This document shows positions 56,567-64,000 of a stretch of 64,000 nt of DNA, piece after piece. The number at the start of each line of letters is the position of its first letter. Position 1 is the first letter of the stretch. The stretch comes from Phycobacter azelaicus (GTDB lineage Bacteria; Pseudomonadota; Alphaproteobacteria; Rhodobacterales; Rhodobacteraceae), in the NCBI RefSeq assembly GCF_014884385.1, contig NZ_WKFH01000003.1, positions 2,078,001 through 2,142,000 of the forward strand, given 5' to 3'. Below the pieces are notes generated by a model that was not told the DNA's origin, made no database searches, and saw only the letters and a list, made by a program, of their open reading frames with translations. A program made the position numbers and the translations under genes.

Positions 56567-56627
56567 CCATCCCGGCCTGGCCTCCAGTGGTCTCCCCAAA
56601 TATCGCACAGGCCGGGGTGGCTTTTTT
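56567..56627 (+). terminator. Hairpin with T-run between the small gene and the NTF2-like gene
   Basis: A 13-bp stem with one G-U pair (56567-56579 with 56608-56620), 28-nt loop, then TTTTTT (56622-56627). It begins 17 bp after the small gene's stop and should reduce read-through into the following enzymes. Confidence 0.65.
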
Positions 56628-56662
56628 CCCCTCCTACGGTCTTCATAGAAAGGACCTCCTTC

Positions 56663-57127
56663 ATGTCCCGTCCTCCCTTGCCTCCGTTTGACGCAGATAG
56701 TGCCGCCAAAAAGGTGCGTCTGGCCGAAGATGCCTGGAACACGCGTGATCCCGAGATCGTGGCGCCTGCATATACAGATGACTGCCCCTGGCGAAACCGC
56801 GCCGAGTTCGTGACCGGCCAAGAGGAAATTCGCGGGCTTTTGACCCGCAAATGGGGGCGGGAGCTGAACTACCGGCTGATCAAGGAGCTTTGGGCTCATA
56901 CCGAGAACCGCATCGCTGTGCGCTTTGCCTATGAATGGCAGGACGACAGCGGCCAGTGGTACCGTTCTTACGGGAACGAGAACTGGGAGTTCGCCGCCGA
57001 TGGCCGCATGCAGCGGCGCATCGCCTCAATCAACGACCTGCCGATCCGCGACGAGGACCGCCTGTTCCATTGGCCCCTGGGGCGCCGCCCCGACGATCAT
57101 CCGGGCCTGTCCGATCTCGGCCTTTGA
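56663..57127 (+). CDS. NTF2-like protein (DUF1348)
   Basis: A 154-residue SnoaL/NTF2-fold protein of DUF1348. It has the family pattern [20 protein letters not shown] near the N-terminus, then the strand [20 protein letters not shown] (about 93-112). The fold often binds small hydrophobic molecules; the role is unknown. AAAGGA is before the ATG. It is followed after 29 bp by the PNPOx-like gene. Confidence 0.88.
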   Translation: MSRPPLPPFDADSAAKKVRLAEDAWNTRDPEIVAPAYTDDCPWRNRAEFVTGQEEIRGLLTRKWGRELNYRLIKELWAHTENRIAVRFAYEWQDDSGQWYRSYGNENWEFAADGRMQRRIASINDLPIRDEDRLFHWPLGRRPDDHPGLSDLGL

Positions 57128-57156
57128 CACAATTCCAATAGAAAGCGAACCCAACG

Positions 57157-57771
57157 ATGCCCCGTGCCTTTGCAGAGATTGCCTTTACCCCCGCCGTACG
57201 TACCCATCAGGAGCGCATGGGATCGGCGCGCTCTTACGGGCGTTTCCTTGAAACCCCGGACCGCTCCGGCGACCGGATCGGCATCAATGAGGCGGCCTTC
57301 ATCGCGGATCGCGATGGGTTCTACCAGGCGACCGTATCCGAAACCGGCTGGCCTTATGTGCAGTTCCGGGGCGGGCCGCGCGGCTTTCTCAAGGTGCTCG
57401 ACGAGAAGACCATTGCCTATGCGGATTTCAGTGGCAACCGGCAGTATGTCTCGCTCGGAAACCTCACCGAGAACGCGCGAATCTCGCTGATCCTGATGGA
57501 TTACCCGAACCGGCGGCGGCTCAAGATCTGGGGCACGGTCGAGGTGGTGGAAGGCGCCGAAGCCGCCGACAGCCTGTTTCCTTCTGGCGCGGACGCAATC
57601 CCCGAACGGGCCATCCTGATCCGTATCGAGGCCTTCGACTGGAACTGTCCCCGTCACATCCCCGAGCGCCTGACGCTGGAGGAACTGGAACCCCACCTTG
57701 CGCCGCTGCGTAAGCAACTGGCTGAGCTGCAAGCCGAGAACGCGCGGCTGAAAGCGGCGCAGCCCGCGTGA
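57157..57771 (+). CDS. Pyridoxamine 5'-phosphate oxidase-family protein
   Basis: A 204-residue protein with an FMN-binding split-barrel fold, similar to PNPOx-like flavoproteins that act on small molecules. The core strands are [20 protein letters not shown] and [20 protein letters not shown]. The C-terminus (about 170-200) is a predicted coiled coil ([20 protein letters not shown]). The substrate is unknown. It is 30 bp after the DUF1348 gene. Confidence 0.85.
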   Translation: MPRAFAEIAFTPAVRTHQERMGSARSYGRFLETPDRSGDRIGINEAAFIADRDGFYQATVSETGWPYVQFRGGPRGFLKVLDEKTIAYADFSGNRQYVSLGNLTENARISLILMDYPNRRRLKIWGTVEVVEGAEAADSLFPSGADAIPERAILIRIEAFDWNCPRHIPERLTLEELEPHLAPLRKQLAELQAENARLKAAQPA

Positions 57772-57803
57772 CAGTACCGTGCCCTCCCGAAAAGGAAACT
57801 GAC

Positions 57804-58282
57804 ATGACGTCCGATTTGACCCATACCCTGAATGCGGCTCTTGTGGCTGGAGCCCTAGCTCTTTCTGCCATGCCCGGCAGCGGGCAGGCGAACTCCAAGT
57901 CAGATGTGAGTTTTGACGCCCTGCAAATCGAGGGGCTGAACATCGCCTACCGCGAGGCCGGCGATCTGGCGAACCCTACGGTGTTGCTGCTGCATGGCTT
58001 TCCCACCTCCGCGCATATGTTCCGAGAGCTGATCCCGGTGTTGGCCGAGCAGTACCATGTCATCGCCCCCGACTATCCCGGTTTTGGTGCCTCTGACATG
58101 CCGGATGCGGCAGAGTATGAGTATAGCTTTGCCTATAGTGCCAAGCTGATGACCGCCTTTACAAGCAGGACCTCAATGATCTGGCGTTCCACCTGCTGGA
58201 CACGGGCCATTTCGCCCTCGAAGAATATGGTGATGAGATCGCAGGCAAAATGCTGACCTTCCTGGATCGCATCAACGACTGA
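57804..58282 (+). pseudogene. Remnant of an alpha/beta hydrolase
   Basis: The first ~115 codons encode a signal-like N-terminus ([20 protein letters not shown]) and the hydrolase start ([20 protein letters not shown] and [14 protein letters not shown]). At about 58150-58160 the frame is lost. A different frame (from about 58157) reads [19 protein letters not shown], the typical C-terminus with the catalytic His, to a stop at 58280. The middle of a normal ~300-residue enzyme, including the GxSxG nucleophile and the acid, is missing, so it is an internal deletion with a frameshift. AAAGGA lies before the ATG. Confidence 0.85.
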
Positions 58283-58348
58283 TATCGGGAGGGGCGCCGT
58301 CATAGATTTCTGCGCCCCGACGCACGTCCTAATGAAGAGGAACGCATC

Positions 58349-59197
58349 ATGGAAAACCACCCGAACGTCGACCGCGTGGCGGCTTTCTCCAATGGCCTGG
58401 AAGGCGGCAATCCGGCGGGTGTTGTGATTGCCGAGCAGATGCCGAGCGAAGCCGAGATGCAGCGCATCGCCGCCGATGTGGGATATTCGGAAACGGCCTT
58501 TGCGGCGCCAACCGGTGATGACAGCGGATCATGGCGCGTTCGTTATTTTGCCCCCAGCACCGAGGTTGCCTTTTGCGGCCATGCCACCATCGCGCTGGGC
58601 GCGCGGCTTGCGGCGCGCTTTGGCGGCGGGACCTATCCATTGGTGCTGAACGACGGGCGCATCACGGTCGAAAGCGATGCGGCGGGTGACCTTTCACGGG
58701 CTGCGCTGATGTCTCCGCCAACCAAAAGCGGGCCAGTTGCGGCTGAACTGCTCGCGGAGGCGCTGGCGCTTTTTGGCCTTGATGCCTCTGATCTGGATCT
58801 TGCGCTGCCTCCGTCCATTGCCAATGCAGGGAATGACCATCTGGTGCTGGCCTTGGCGGATCGCGCGCGGCTTGCCGCCATGGGCTATGACCTGAGGGCG
58901 GGTGCGGAGCTGATGCAGGCGCATGGGCTGACCACAATTAACCTGATCTGGGCTGAGAGCCCACGCCTGTTCCACAGCCGCAACGCCTTTGCCGTCGGCG
59001 GCGTTCTGGAGGACCCCGCAACCGGCGCGGCAGCGGCAGCGCTGGCAGGCTATATGCGCGACGCAGGCTGGCCCCACGGCGGCGCTATCGACATCGTTCA
59101 GGGGGAGGATATGGGCGCCAAATCGCTGCTGCGGGCCGAGATCTCTGATACCCCCGGCGCAAGCATACGGGTTTCCGGGACCGCCAGGGTCATCTGA
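58349..59197 (+). CDS. PhzF-family isomerase-like protein
   Basis: A 282-residue PhzF-like protein with two diaminopimelate-epimerase-type lobes. The catalytic Glu is Glu48 in GYSETAFAA, and FCGHATIALGA (about 72-82) and DPATGAAAAALAGYM mark the family. The reaction is unknown for most members. AAGAGGA is before the ATG. It is 66 bp after the hydrolase remnant. Confidence 0.88.
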   Translation: MENHPNVDRVAAFSNGLEGGNPAGVVIAEQMPSEAEMQRIAADVGYSETAFAAPTGDDSGSWRVRYFAPSTEVAFCGHATIALGARLAARFGGGTYPLVLNDGRITVESDAAGDLSRAALMSPPTKSGPVAAELLAEALALFGLDASDLDLALPPSIANAGNDHLVLALADRARLAAMGYDLRAGAELMQAHGLTTINLIWAESPRLFHSRNAFAVGGVLEDPATGAAAAALAGYMRDAGWPHGGAIDIVQGEDMGAKSLLRAEISDTPGASIRVSGTARVI

Positions 59198-59310
59198 AGC
59201 GCAACAGAAACAACACCCGGGGCGCAGGTCTGCGGCTGTGCCCTCTGAATGCCTCCGATGGGCGATTTCCTCCTGTGCAGTCTGGTGCCTTTGGCTTTTG
59301 TGGACCCAAT

Positions 59311-59755
59311 ATGGTTTGGGTTGCGCCTTTCATCAGTCTGTTTCTGCTCATCGCCGGGTCAGCCTGGGCGCATGCCCCGTATTACACCGAAGTGCAGCGT
59401 ATCGCGGCCCCGGACGGCACGGCCTACGAGCTGAAACTTCTGCATGGGGATAGGTGGGTGTTTGGCGGAGTTCCGGTGCGGGCCGTTGTCGTGGACCGGG
59501 ATTGTCTCGCTGCTGACACTGACGTTCTGGCGCATACGGCAACCGGACTTCTGGGGTGCGAAATCAGTTATATGGGCGGCGCTGCGCCTCGGCGCGGCGG
59601 CCGGTCTGCTTTACGTCACGGCTATGGCATGGATGTTTGATCCATACTCGCCATATCTCGCAGGGTTCTTTGCGGTATCCGGCATGATGTGTGCTCTTGT
59701 CCTGACCCGTCCACGACAGCATGCGCAAGAGGGTGAGGACCCCGCCGGGGACTGA
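59311..59755 (+). pseudogene. Frameshifted membrane protein gene
   Basis: The first frame gives a signal-like start (MVWVAPFISLFLLIAGSAWA) and a short domain (PYYTEVQRIAAPDGTAYELK). At about 59500 sense passes to the +1 frame, which reads WTGIVSLLTLTFW, LRLGAAAGLLYVTAMAWMF and YLAGFFAVSGMMCALVL, three membrane segments. Neither frame alone makes a full protein. A sequencing error cannot be excluded. No clear ribosome-binding site. Confidence 0.6.
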
Positions 59756-59767
59756 ACATTCGACGCA

Positions 59768-59801
59768 AAAAGGCCCGCCTCTATTACCGGGCGGGCCTTT
59801 T
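59768..59801. terminator. Bidirectional Rho-independent terminator
   Basis: A perfect 12-bp stem, AAAAGGCCCGCC (59768-59779) with GGCGGGCCTTTT (59790-59801), 10-nt loop. The A-run and T-run make it usable on both strands, between the plus-strand cluster and minus-strand scoB. Confidence 0.9.
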
Positions 59802-59824
59802 CATATTCTGCTGCGTGGCTGCGA

Positions 59825-60454
59825 TCAGTCGACGATTGTCGCTTCGGTTGCGGCGCGCAGCTCTTCCTCGGTGACGCCATCGGCCAGCTCAACGATCTTG
59901 AGGCCACCCTCGACCACGTCGAGAACGCCCAGACCGGTGATGATCCGGTCCACAACGCCCTTGCCGGTCAGCGGCAGGGTGCAGGCCTTCAGAACCTTGC
60001 TGTCGCCGTGCTTGTTGGTGTGGTCCATGACCACGACCACGCGGCCGACACCTGCGACCAGATCCATCGCGCCGCCCATGCCCTTGACCAGCTTGCCGGG
60101 GATCATCCAGTTTGCAAGGTCGCCGTTCTCGGCCACTTCCATCGCGCCCAGGATTGCCATGGCGATCTTGCCGCCGCGGATCATCGCGAAAGACTGCGCG
60201 CTATCGAAATAGGCGGTCTGCGGCAGTTCGGTGATGGTCTGCTTGCCGGCGTTGATCAGGTCAGGATCCTCTTCGCCCTCGATGGGGAAGGGGCCCATGC
60301 CCAGCATGCCATTCTCCGACTGCAGCGTCACCTCGACGCCTTCCGGGATGTAGTTGGACACCAGCGTCGGGATACCGATGCCGAGGTTCACATACCAGCC
60401 GTCCTGCAGCTCTTGCGCCGCGCGGGCGGCCATCTGATTGCGGTCCCAAGGCAT
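59825..60454 (-). CDS. scoB: 3-oxoacid CoA-transferase subunit B
   Basis: A 209-residue CoA-transferase beta subunit. The catalytic Glu that forms the CoA thioester is Glu47 in [11 protein letters not shown]. It moves CoA from succinyl-CoA to acetoacetate in ketone-body use. The start overlaps the scoA stop by one base (TAATG). Confidence 0.95.
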   Translation of the reverse strand: MPWDRNQMAARAAQELQDGWYVNLGIGIPTLVSNYIPEGVEVTLQSENGMLGMGPFPIEGEEDPDLINAGKQTITELPQTAYFDSAQSFAMIRGGKIAMAILGAMEVAENGDLANWMIPGKLVKGMGGAMDLVAGVGRVVVVMDHTNKHGDSKVLKACTLPLTGKGVVDRIITGLGVLDVVEGGLKIVELADGVTEEELRAATEATIVD

Positions 60455-61176
60455 TATGCGGTCTCCTTCTGACGGACGGTGCGCTGCTCAATACGCTTTT
60501 CGTGCTCGCCTTTGATGATGCGGTGCACGTAGATGCCGGGCAGGTGGATGTGATCGGGGTCCAGGCTGCCGGTGGGCACGATTTCCTCGACCTCGACCAC
60601 GCAAACCTTGCCGCAGGTGGCGGCGGGCACGTTGAAGTTGCGCGCGGTCTTGCGGAACACCAAATTGCCGGTTTCATCCGCTTTCCAGGCCTTCACAATC
60701 GCCAGATCCGCGAAGATACCGTTTTCCATGATGTAAGTTTCCATGGCGCCATCAGGGCCGGTGGGGAAATCCTTGTGCTCTTTGCCTTCGGCGATCACGG
60801 TGCCCACGCCGGTCTTGGTGTAGAAGCCGGGGATACCGGCGCCGCCTGCGCGCATGCGCTCGGCCAGGGTGCCTTGGGGATTGAATTCAAGCTCCAGCTC
60901 ACCCGAAAGGTACTGGCGCATGAATTCGGCGTTCTCGCCCACGTAAGAGGAGATCATCTTTTTGACCTGCTTGGTCTGCAACAGGATGCCGATGCCGAAA
61001 TCGTCAACGCCCGCATTGTTGGAGGCAAAGGTCAGATCCTTGGTGCCAGCGTCCTTGATTGCGTCCAGCAGAAGCTCTGGAATGCCGCAGAGGCCGAAGC
61101 CGCCTGCCGCGATGAACATGCCGTCATGAAGCAGCCCGTCAAGCGCTTCGGCGGCGTTGGAATAGACTTTTTTCAC
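60454..61176 (-). CDS. scoA: 3-oxoacid CoA-transferase subunit A
   Basis: A 240-residue CoA-transferase alpha subunit with [12 protein letters not shown] (about 25-36), [16 protein letters not shown] and [15 protein letters not shown], all family signatures. The GTG at 61176 has GGGAG upstream; an upstream frame to 61419 lies in repeat DNA and is not credible. It is overlapped with scoB by one base, so the two subunits are coupled. Confidence 0.95.
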   Translation of the reverse strand: MKKVYSNAAEALDGLLHDGMFIAAGGFGLCGIPELLLDAIKDAGTKDLTFASNNAGVDDFGIGILLQTKQVKKMISSYVGENAEFMRQYLSGELELEFNPQGTLAERMRAGGAGIPGFYTKTGVGTVIAEGKEHKDFPTGPDGAMETYIMENGIFADLAIVKAWKADETGNLVFRKTARNFNVPAATCGKVCVVEVEEIVPTGSLDPDHIHLPGIYVHRIIKGEHEKRIEQRTVRQKETA

Positions 61177-61540
61177 GGAGTTCTCCCTAAACTGCCAATT
61201 GGCAGGGTTCTGCGCTTCGGACCGGGCAGAGTCAAGAATACGGAGAGAAACGCGTATTTCTACGGAGAGCAGTTTTTCGTGAGAGGGCCGGAAAATAGGG
61301 GTGGGGGAGTGCTCCCGCGACTTTGCGGCGCATTGGCAGAGCCAATGCGCCACGCTGGCTTGGGCCCGGCGCCGCTGGCGCGGCGCGGTTGCGATCACGG
61401 CACGCCCATTGCACCACATCCACGCCGCGCCAGCGGCGCCGGGCCCAACGGAAAGGGTACATTCTGAGAATGTGCGCCGAACCGGCGGGAGCCGCCCGCT
61501 TCTGGCTCGGTGGAGCCTTGCCGCTGGTACGACCTCTGGC
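61177..61540. repeat. GC-rich palindromic mosaic repeat, copy 4
   Basis: No gene is seen. A 26-bp perfect inverted repeat (61360-61385 with 61423-61448) has a 37-bp centre, and its ends hold TTGGGCCCGGCGCCGC and the inverse, as at 42169. A 10-bp hairpin GCGCATTGGC (61328-61350) and ACATTC/GAATGT (61459-61473) lie beside it. CTCCCGC at 61312-61318 and GCGGGAG at 61485-61491 mark the edges of a 180-bp element between scoA and topA. Confidence 0.75.
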
Positions 61541-64000
61541 TTAGCTGGCGTCAGAGGCCTTCTTCGTGGTTTTCTTCGCCGCCGTCTTCTTGGCCGCGGT
61601 CTTTTTCCCGGCAGCCTTCTTGGCAGGAGCCTTTTTCTTGGACTTCCCAGCTTTCTCGGTAATCAGCTGAACTGCCATTTCCATGGTGACGTCCTTGGGT
61701 TCCACGTCCTTGGGCAGGGTGGCGTTGACCTTTTCCCATTTGACATAAGGCCCGTAGCGCCCATCCATGATGCTGACGGCGCCACCGCTTTCGGGGTGTT
61801 CGCCCAGTTCTTTGAGCGCCTTGGCGGCTGCACGACGGCCACGTCCGGGGTTGGCGCGTTTTTCGGCCAGCATTTCCACTGCACGGTTCATGCCAATCTC
61901 GAAGACGTCCAGCGTTTCCTTGAGGTTCACATAGACCGGCTTTTCCTCGTCCGGGCGCTGGTGGGCAATATAGGGGCCAAAGCGGCCCAGGTTCGACTGG
62001 ATCACGCCACCATCCGGATGCTGACCGATCTCACGCGGCAGGGTCAGAAGGGTGACCGCCTGCTCCAGCCCGATCTCATTGGGCCCCCAACCGGGCAGGA
62101 AATCCTTGCCCTGTTTCGGCAGCGAAGAGCGCGGCGGTTTCTTGTTTTCGGGCGTGGCTTCGCCGCGCTGCACGTAGGGCCCGAACCGGCCTGATTTCAG
62201 GTGGATCTCATCGCCGTCATCCTCGCCCAGGATCCGCTCGTACCCTTCGGCACCCTCGCCCGAAATTGGACGGGTGTAGTTGCACTCGGGGTAGTTGCCA
62301 CAGCCCACGAAACCACCTGTGCGCGAGGTCTTGAGGTGCAGCTGGCCAGCGCCGCATTTGGGACAGATGCGCGGGTCCGTGCCATCCTCGCGCGGCGGGT
62401 AAAGCTGCGGCGCCAGCGCGTCATCCAGCACATCCAGTACCTCGGTGATCCTCAGGTCCGAGGTCTCGGCAATTGCGGCCGAGAAATCGCGCCAGAAACT
62501 GCCCAGGAGATCCTTGTAATCGGCTTCACCGGCGCTGACGTCATCCAGCTGTTCTTCCAATGCGGCGGTGAAATCGTATTCCACGTAGCGTTTGAAGAAG
62601 TTCAAGAGGAAGATGGTCACGATCCGGCCCTTATCCTCGGGGAAGAGGCGGTTCTTCTCCTTGCGGACATATTCGCGGTCCTGGATCGTGGTGATGACGC
62701 TGGCATAGGTCGAGGGGCGGCCAATGCCCAGCTCTTCCATCTTTTTGACGAGCGTTGCTTCGGTATAGCGCGGCGGCGGCTGGGTGTGGTGCTGCAGGCC
62801 CAGAACGGCGGCGTTCTCCGACAGTATCGCAGCATCCTTGCCCGCTTTTTCCGCCTGCGCCGCCAGCGAGGAGGCAAAACTGATGCCTTCGCCGTTCATA
62901 ATCTGCGGCAGGCGCTTGTCATCCTCGTCCACCACATCGTCGCGTCCCTCCTCGTAGACGCGCATGAAGCCATCAAACAGCACAACTTGCCCTGTGGCAC
63001 GCAGCACAACCTGGCCGTCACCCGAGCCAATATCGACAGTGGTGCGCTCCATCCGGGCGCCTTCCATCTGGCAGGCGAGGGTGCGTTTCCAGATCAGATC
63101 GTAAAGCCTGCGCTGATCCTCTTCGCTGACCTTCAGGCTTTTTGCATCGCGGCTCATATCCGTGGGGCGGATACATTCATGCGCTTCCTGAGCGTTCTTG
63201 GCTTTGTTCTTGTAGATGCGGGGCGAGCCCGGCACGTATTCGGCGCCATAGCGGGTTTCGATCTCGGCTCGGGCGTCCTGAACGGCCTCGGGCGCCATGT
63301 CGATGCCATCGGTCCGCATGTAGGTGATATATCCAGCCTCATAGAGCCGCTGGGCTGCATTCATGCACTGGCGTGCACCCATGCCAAACTTGCGGCTGGC
63401 CTCCTGCTGCAGCGTAGAGGTCATGAAGGGCGCCGACGGGTTGCGGGAGGCGGGTTTCGCCTCGACCGATTGTACCTTCAGATCACGGCTGGCCACCGCT
63501 TGCACCGCCAGTTCGGCAGCGGTGGAGTTGGCCAGGTCGTACTTATCCAGTTTGTCACCGCCCAGAACCGTCAGGCGGGCCTCGAACTCCTGCCCGCGCG
63601 GCGTGGCAAGCTGGGCCTTCACCGACCAGTATTCGCGGGGGTTGAAGGCTTCGATCTCCATCTCGCGCTCGACGATCAGGCGCAGGCAGACAGACTGCAC
63701 CCGGCCGGCTGAACGCGCGCCGGGCAGCTTGCGCCACAGAACGGGGGAGAGATTGAAGCCCACGAGGTAATCAAGGGCGCGGCGGGCCAGATAGGCCTCC
63801 ACCAGCGGCATATCCACCTGGCGCGGGTTCTTCATCGCCTCGGCGACGGCTTCCTTGGTGATCGCGTTGAAGGTCACGCGGCTGACCGGGGTGTCTTTCT
63901 TGATCGAGCGACGCTTGGTCAGCGCCTCCTGCAAGTGCCAGCTGATCGCTTCTCCCTCGCGATCGGGGTCGGTCGCGAGAATCAGAGCGTTGTCTTCTTT
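61541..64000 (-). CDS. topA: DNA topoisomerase I, 5' end outside the window
   Basis: The visible 819 residues are the major part of type IA topoisomerase, which relaxes negative supercoils by cutting one strand. The window edge reads ILATDPDREGEAISWHL, the toprim/acid motif. The active-site Tyr is in AGYITYMRTDGIDM. Zinc-finger repeats near the C-terminus include CPKCGAGQLHLKTSRTGG and CGNYPEC. The Lys/Ala-rich tail (AKKTAAKKTTKKASDAS) is like that of alphaproteobacterial enzymes. The start lies beyond 64000. Confidence 0.95.
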   Translation of the reverse strand, partial: KEDNALILATDPDREGEAISWHLQEALTKRRSIKKDTPVSRVTFNAITKEAVAEAMKNPRQVDMPLVEAYLARRALDYLVGFNLSPVLWRKLPGARSAGRVQSVCLRLIVEREMEIEAFNPREYWSVKAQLATPRGQEFEARLTVLGGDKLDKYDLANSTAAELAVQAVASRDLKVQSVEAKPASRNPSAPFMTSTLQQEASRKFGMGARQCMNAAQRLYEAGYITYMRTDGIDMAPEAVQDARAEIETRYGAEYVPGSPRIYKNKAKNAQEAHECIRPTDMSRDAKSLKVSEEDQRRLYDLIWKRTLACQMEGARMERTTVDIGSGDGQVVLRATGQVVLFDGFMRVYEEGRDDVVDEDDKRLPQIMNGEGISFASSLAAQAEKAGKDAAILSENAAVLGLQHHTQPPPRYTEATLVKKMEELGIGRPSTYASVITTIQDREYVRKEKNRLFPEDKGRIVTIFLLNFFKRYVEYDFTAALEEQLDDVSAGEADYKDLLGSFWRDFSAAIAETSDLRITEVLDVLDDALAPQLYPPREDGTDPRICPKCGAGQLHLKTSRTGGFVGCGNYPECNYTRPISGEGAEGYERILGEDDGDEIHLKSGRFGPYVQRGEATPENKKPPRSSLPKQGKDFLPGWGPNEIGLEQAVTLLTLPREIGQHPDGGVIQSNLGRFGPYIAHQRPDEEKPVYVNLKETLDVFEIGMNRAVEMLAEKRANPGRGRRAAAKALKELGEHPESGGAVSIMDGRYGPYVKWEKVNATLPKDVEPKDVTMEMAVQLITEKAGKSKKKAPAKKAAGKKTAAKKTAAKKTTKKASDAS

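Noticed and set aside
61177..61419. N-terminal extension of scoA to 61419
   Set aside because: The extension runs through palindromic repeat DNA; the GTG at 61176 has a good ribosome-binding site and gives the normal subunit length.
62201..63712. Plus-strand frame opposite topA
   Set aside because: Shadow of topA; no start signals.

Overview
The window looks like chromosomal DNA from an alphaproteobacterium of the Rhodobacteraceae (Roseobacter group). The evidence is GC-rich coding sequence, a phosphatidylcholine synthase, the DUF484-xerC pair, the tol-pal-tilS-ftsH order, a Tad pilus locus with small DW-type Flp pilins, and a succinyl-CoA:3-ketoacid CoA-transferase pair. This assignment rests on gene content read by eye, not on a database search. 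I see no tRNA, rRNA, insertion sequence, prophage or CRISPR array.

Layout. 1-4.2 kb: ycjX/GNAT/ycjF-like stress-membrane operon, a VIT1/CCC1-type transporter and a small lipoprotein. 4.5-7.5 kb: ileS with a strong terminator. 7.5-11.3 kb: two uncharacterised proteins, an Ogt-type alkyltransferase, phosphatidylcholine synthase and a methyltransferase. 11.4-17.4 kb: xerC and DUF484, a VOC/HxlR divergent pair, a transaldolase-like aldolase and priA. 17.4-21.6 kb: YeeE-type sulfur transporter, MFS transporter, prmA and small proteins. 22-24.2 kb: ruvCAB. 24.6-34.7 kb: thpR, then ybgC-tolQRAB-pal-cpoB-tilS-ftsH. 35-38.5 kb: MOSC protein and the one-carbon genes fhs and folD. 38.5-42.1 kb: thioesterase, and the ligase-associated nuclease PdeM with its DEXH helicase. 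42.3-54.3 kb: AAA ATPase followed by the full Tad (tight adherence) pilus locus, read on the minus strand from the Flp pilin to CpaA. 54.7-59.8 kb: lytic transglycosylase, then a TetR-controlled cluster of small enzymes that ends in degraded genes. 59.8-64 kb: scoAB and topA, which runs off the window.

How the genes work together. Tol-Pal genes couple outer-membrane constriction to division. The Tad genes build a type IVc pilus: pilin Flp, peptidase CpaA, ATPase CpaF, platform TadBC, secretin CpaC with CpaB, positioning protein CpaE, and lipoproteins TadD and OmpA-like. RuvABC, PriA, XerC, TopA, Ogt and the helicase/PdeM pair form a DNA repair and replication set spread over the window. Fhs and FolD interconvert tetrahydrofolate one-carbon units.

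Non-genic signals worth attention are: a family of GC-rich palindromic mosaic repeats at four intergenic sites, including one 38-bp perfect palindrome; three identical TetR-type operators; a HxlR-type operator; an RpoH-like promoter for ftsH; and a LexA-like box before ruvC. I did not find a clear, wholly new multi-gene system. The best candidates for novelty are the TetR-controlled small-peptide cluster, the beta-strand-repeat acidic protein, the AAA ATPase beside the Tad locus, and the helicase/PdeM pair without its usual ligase and exonuclease.
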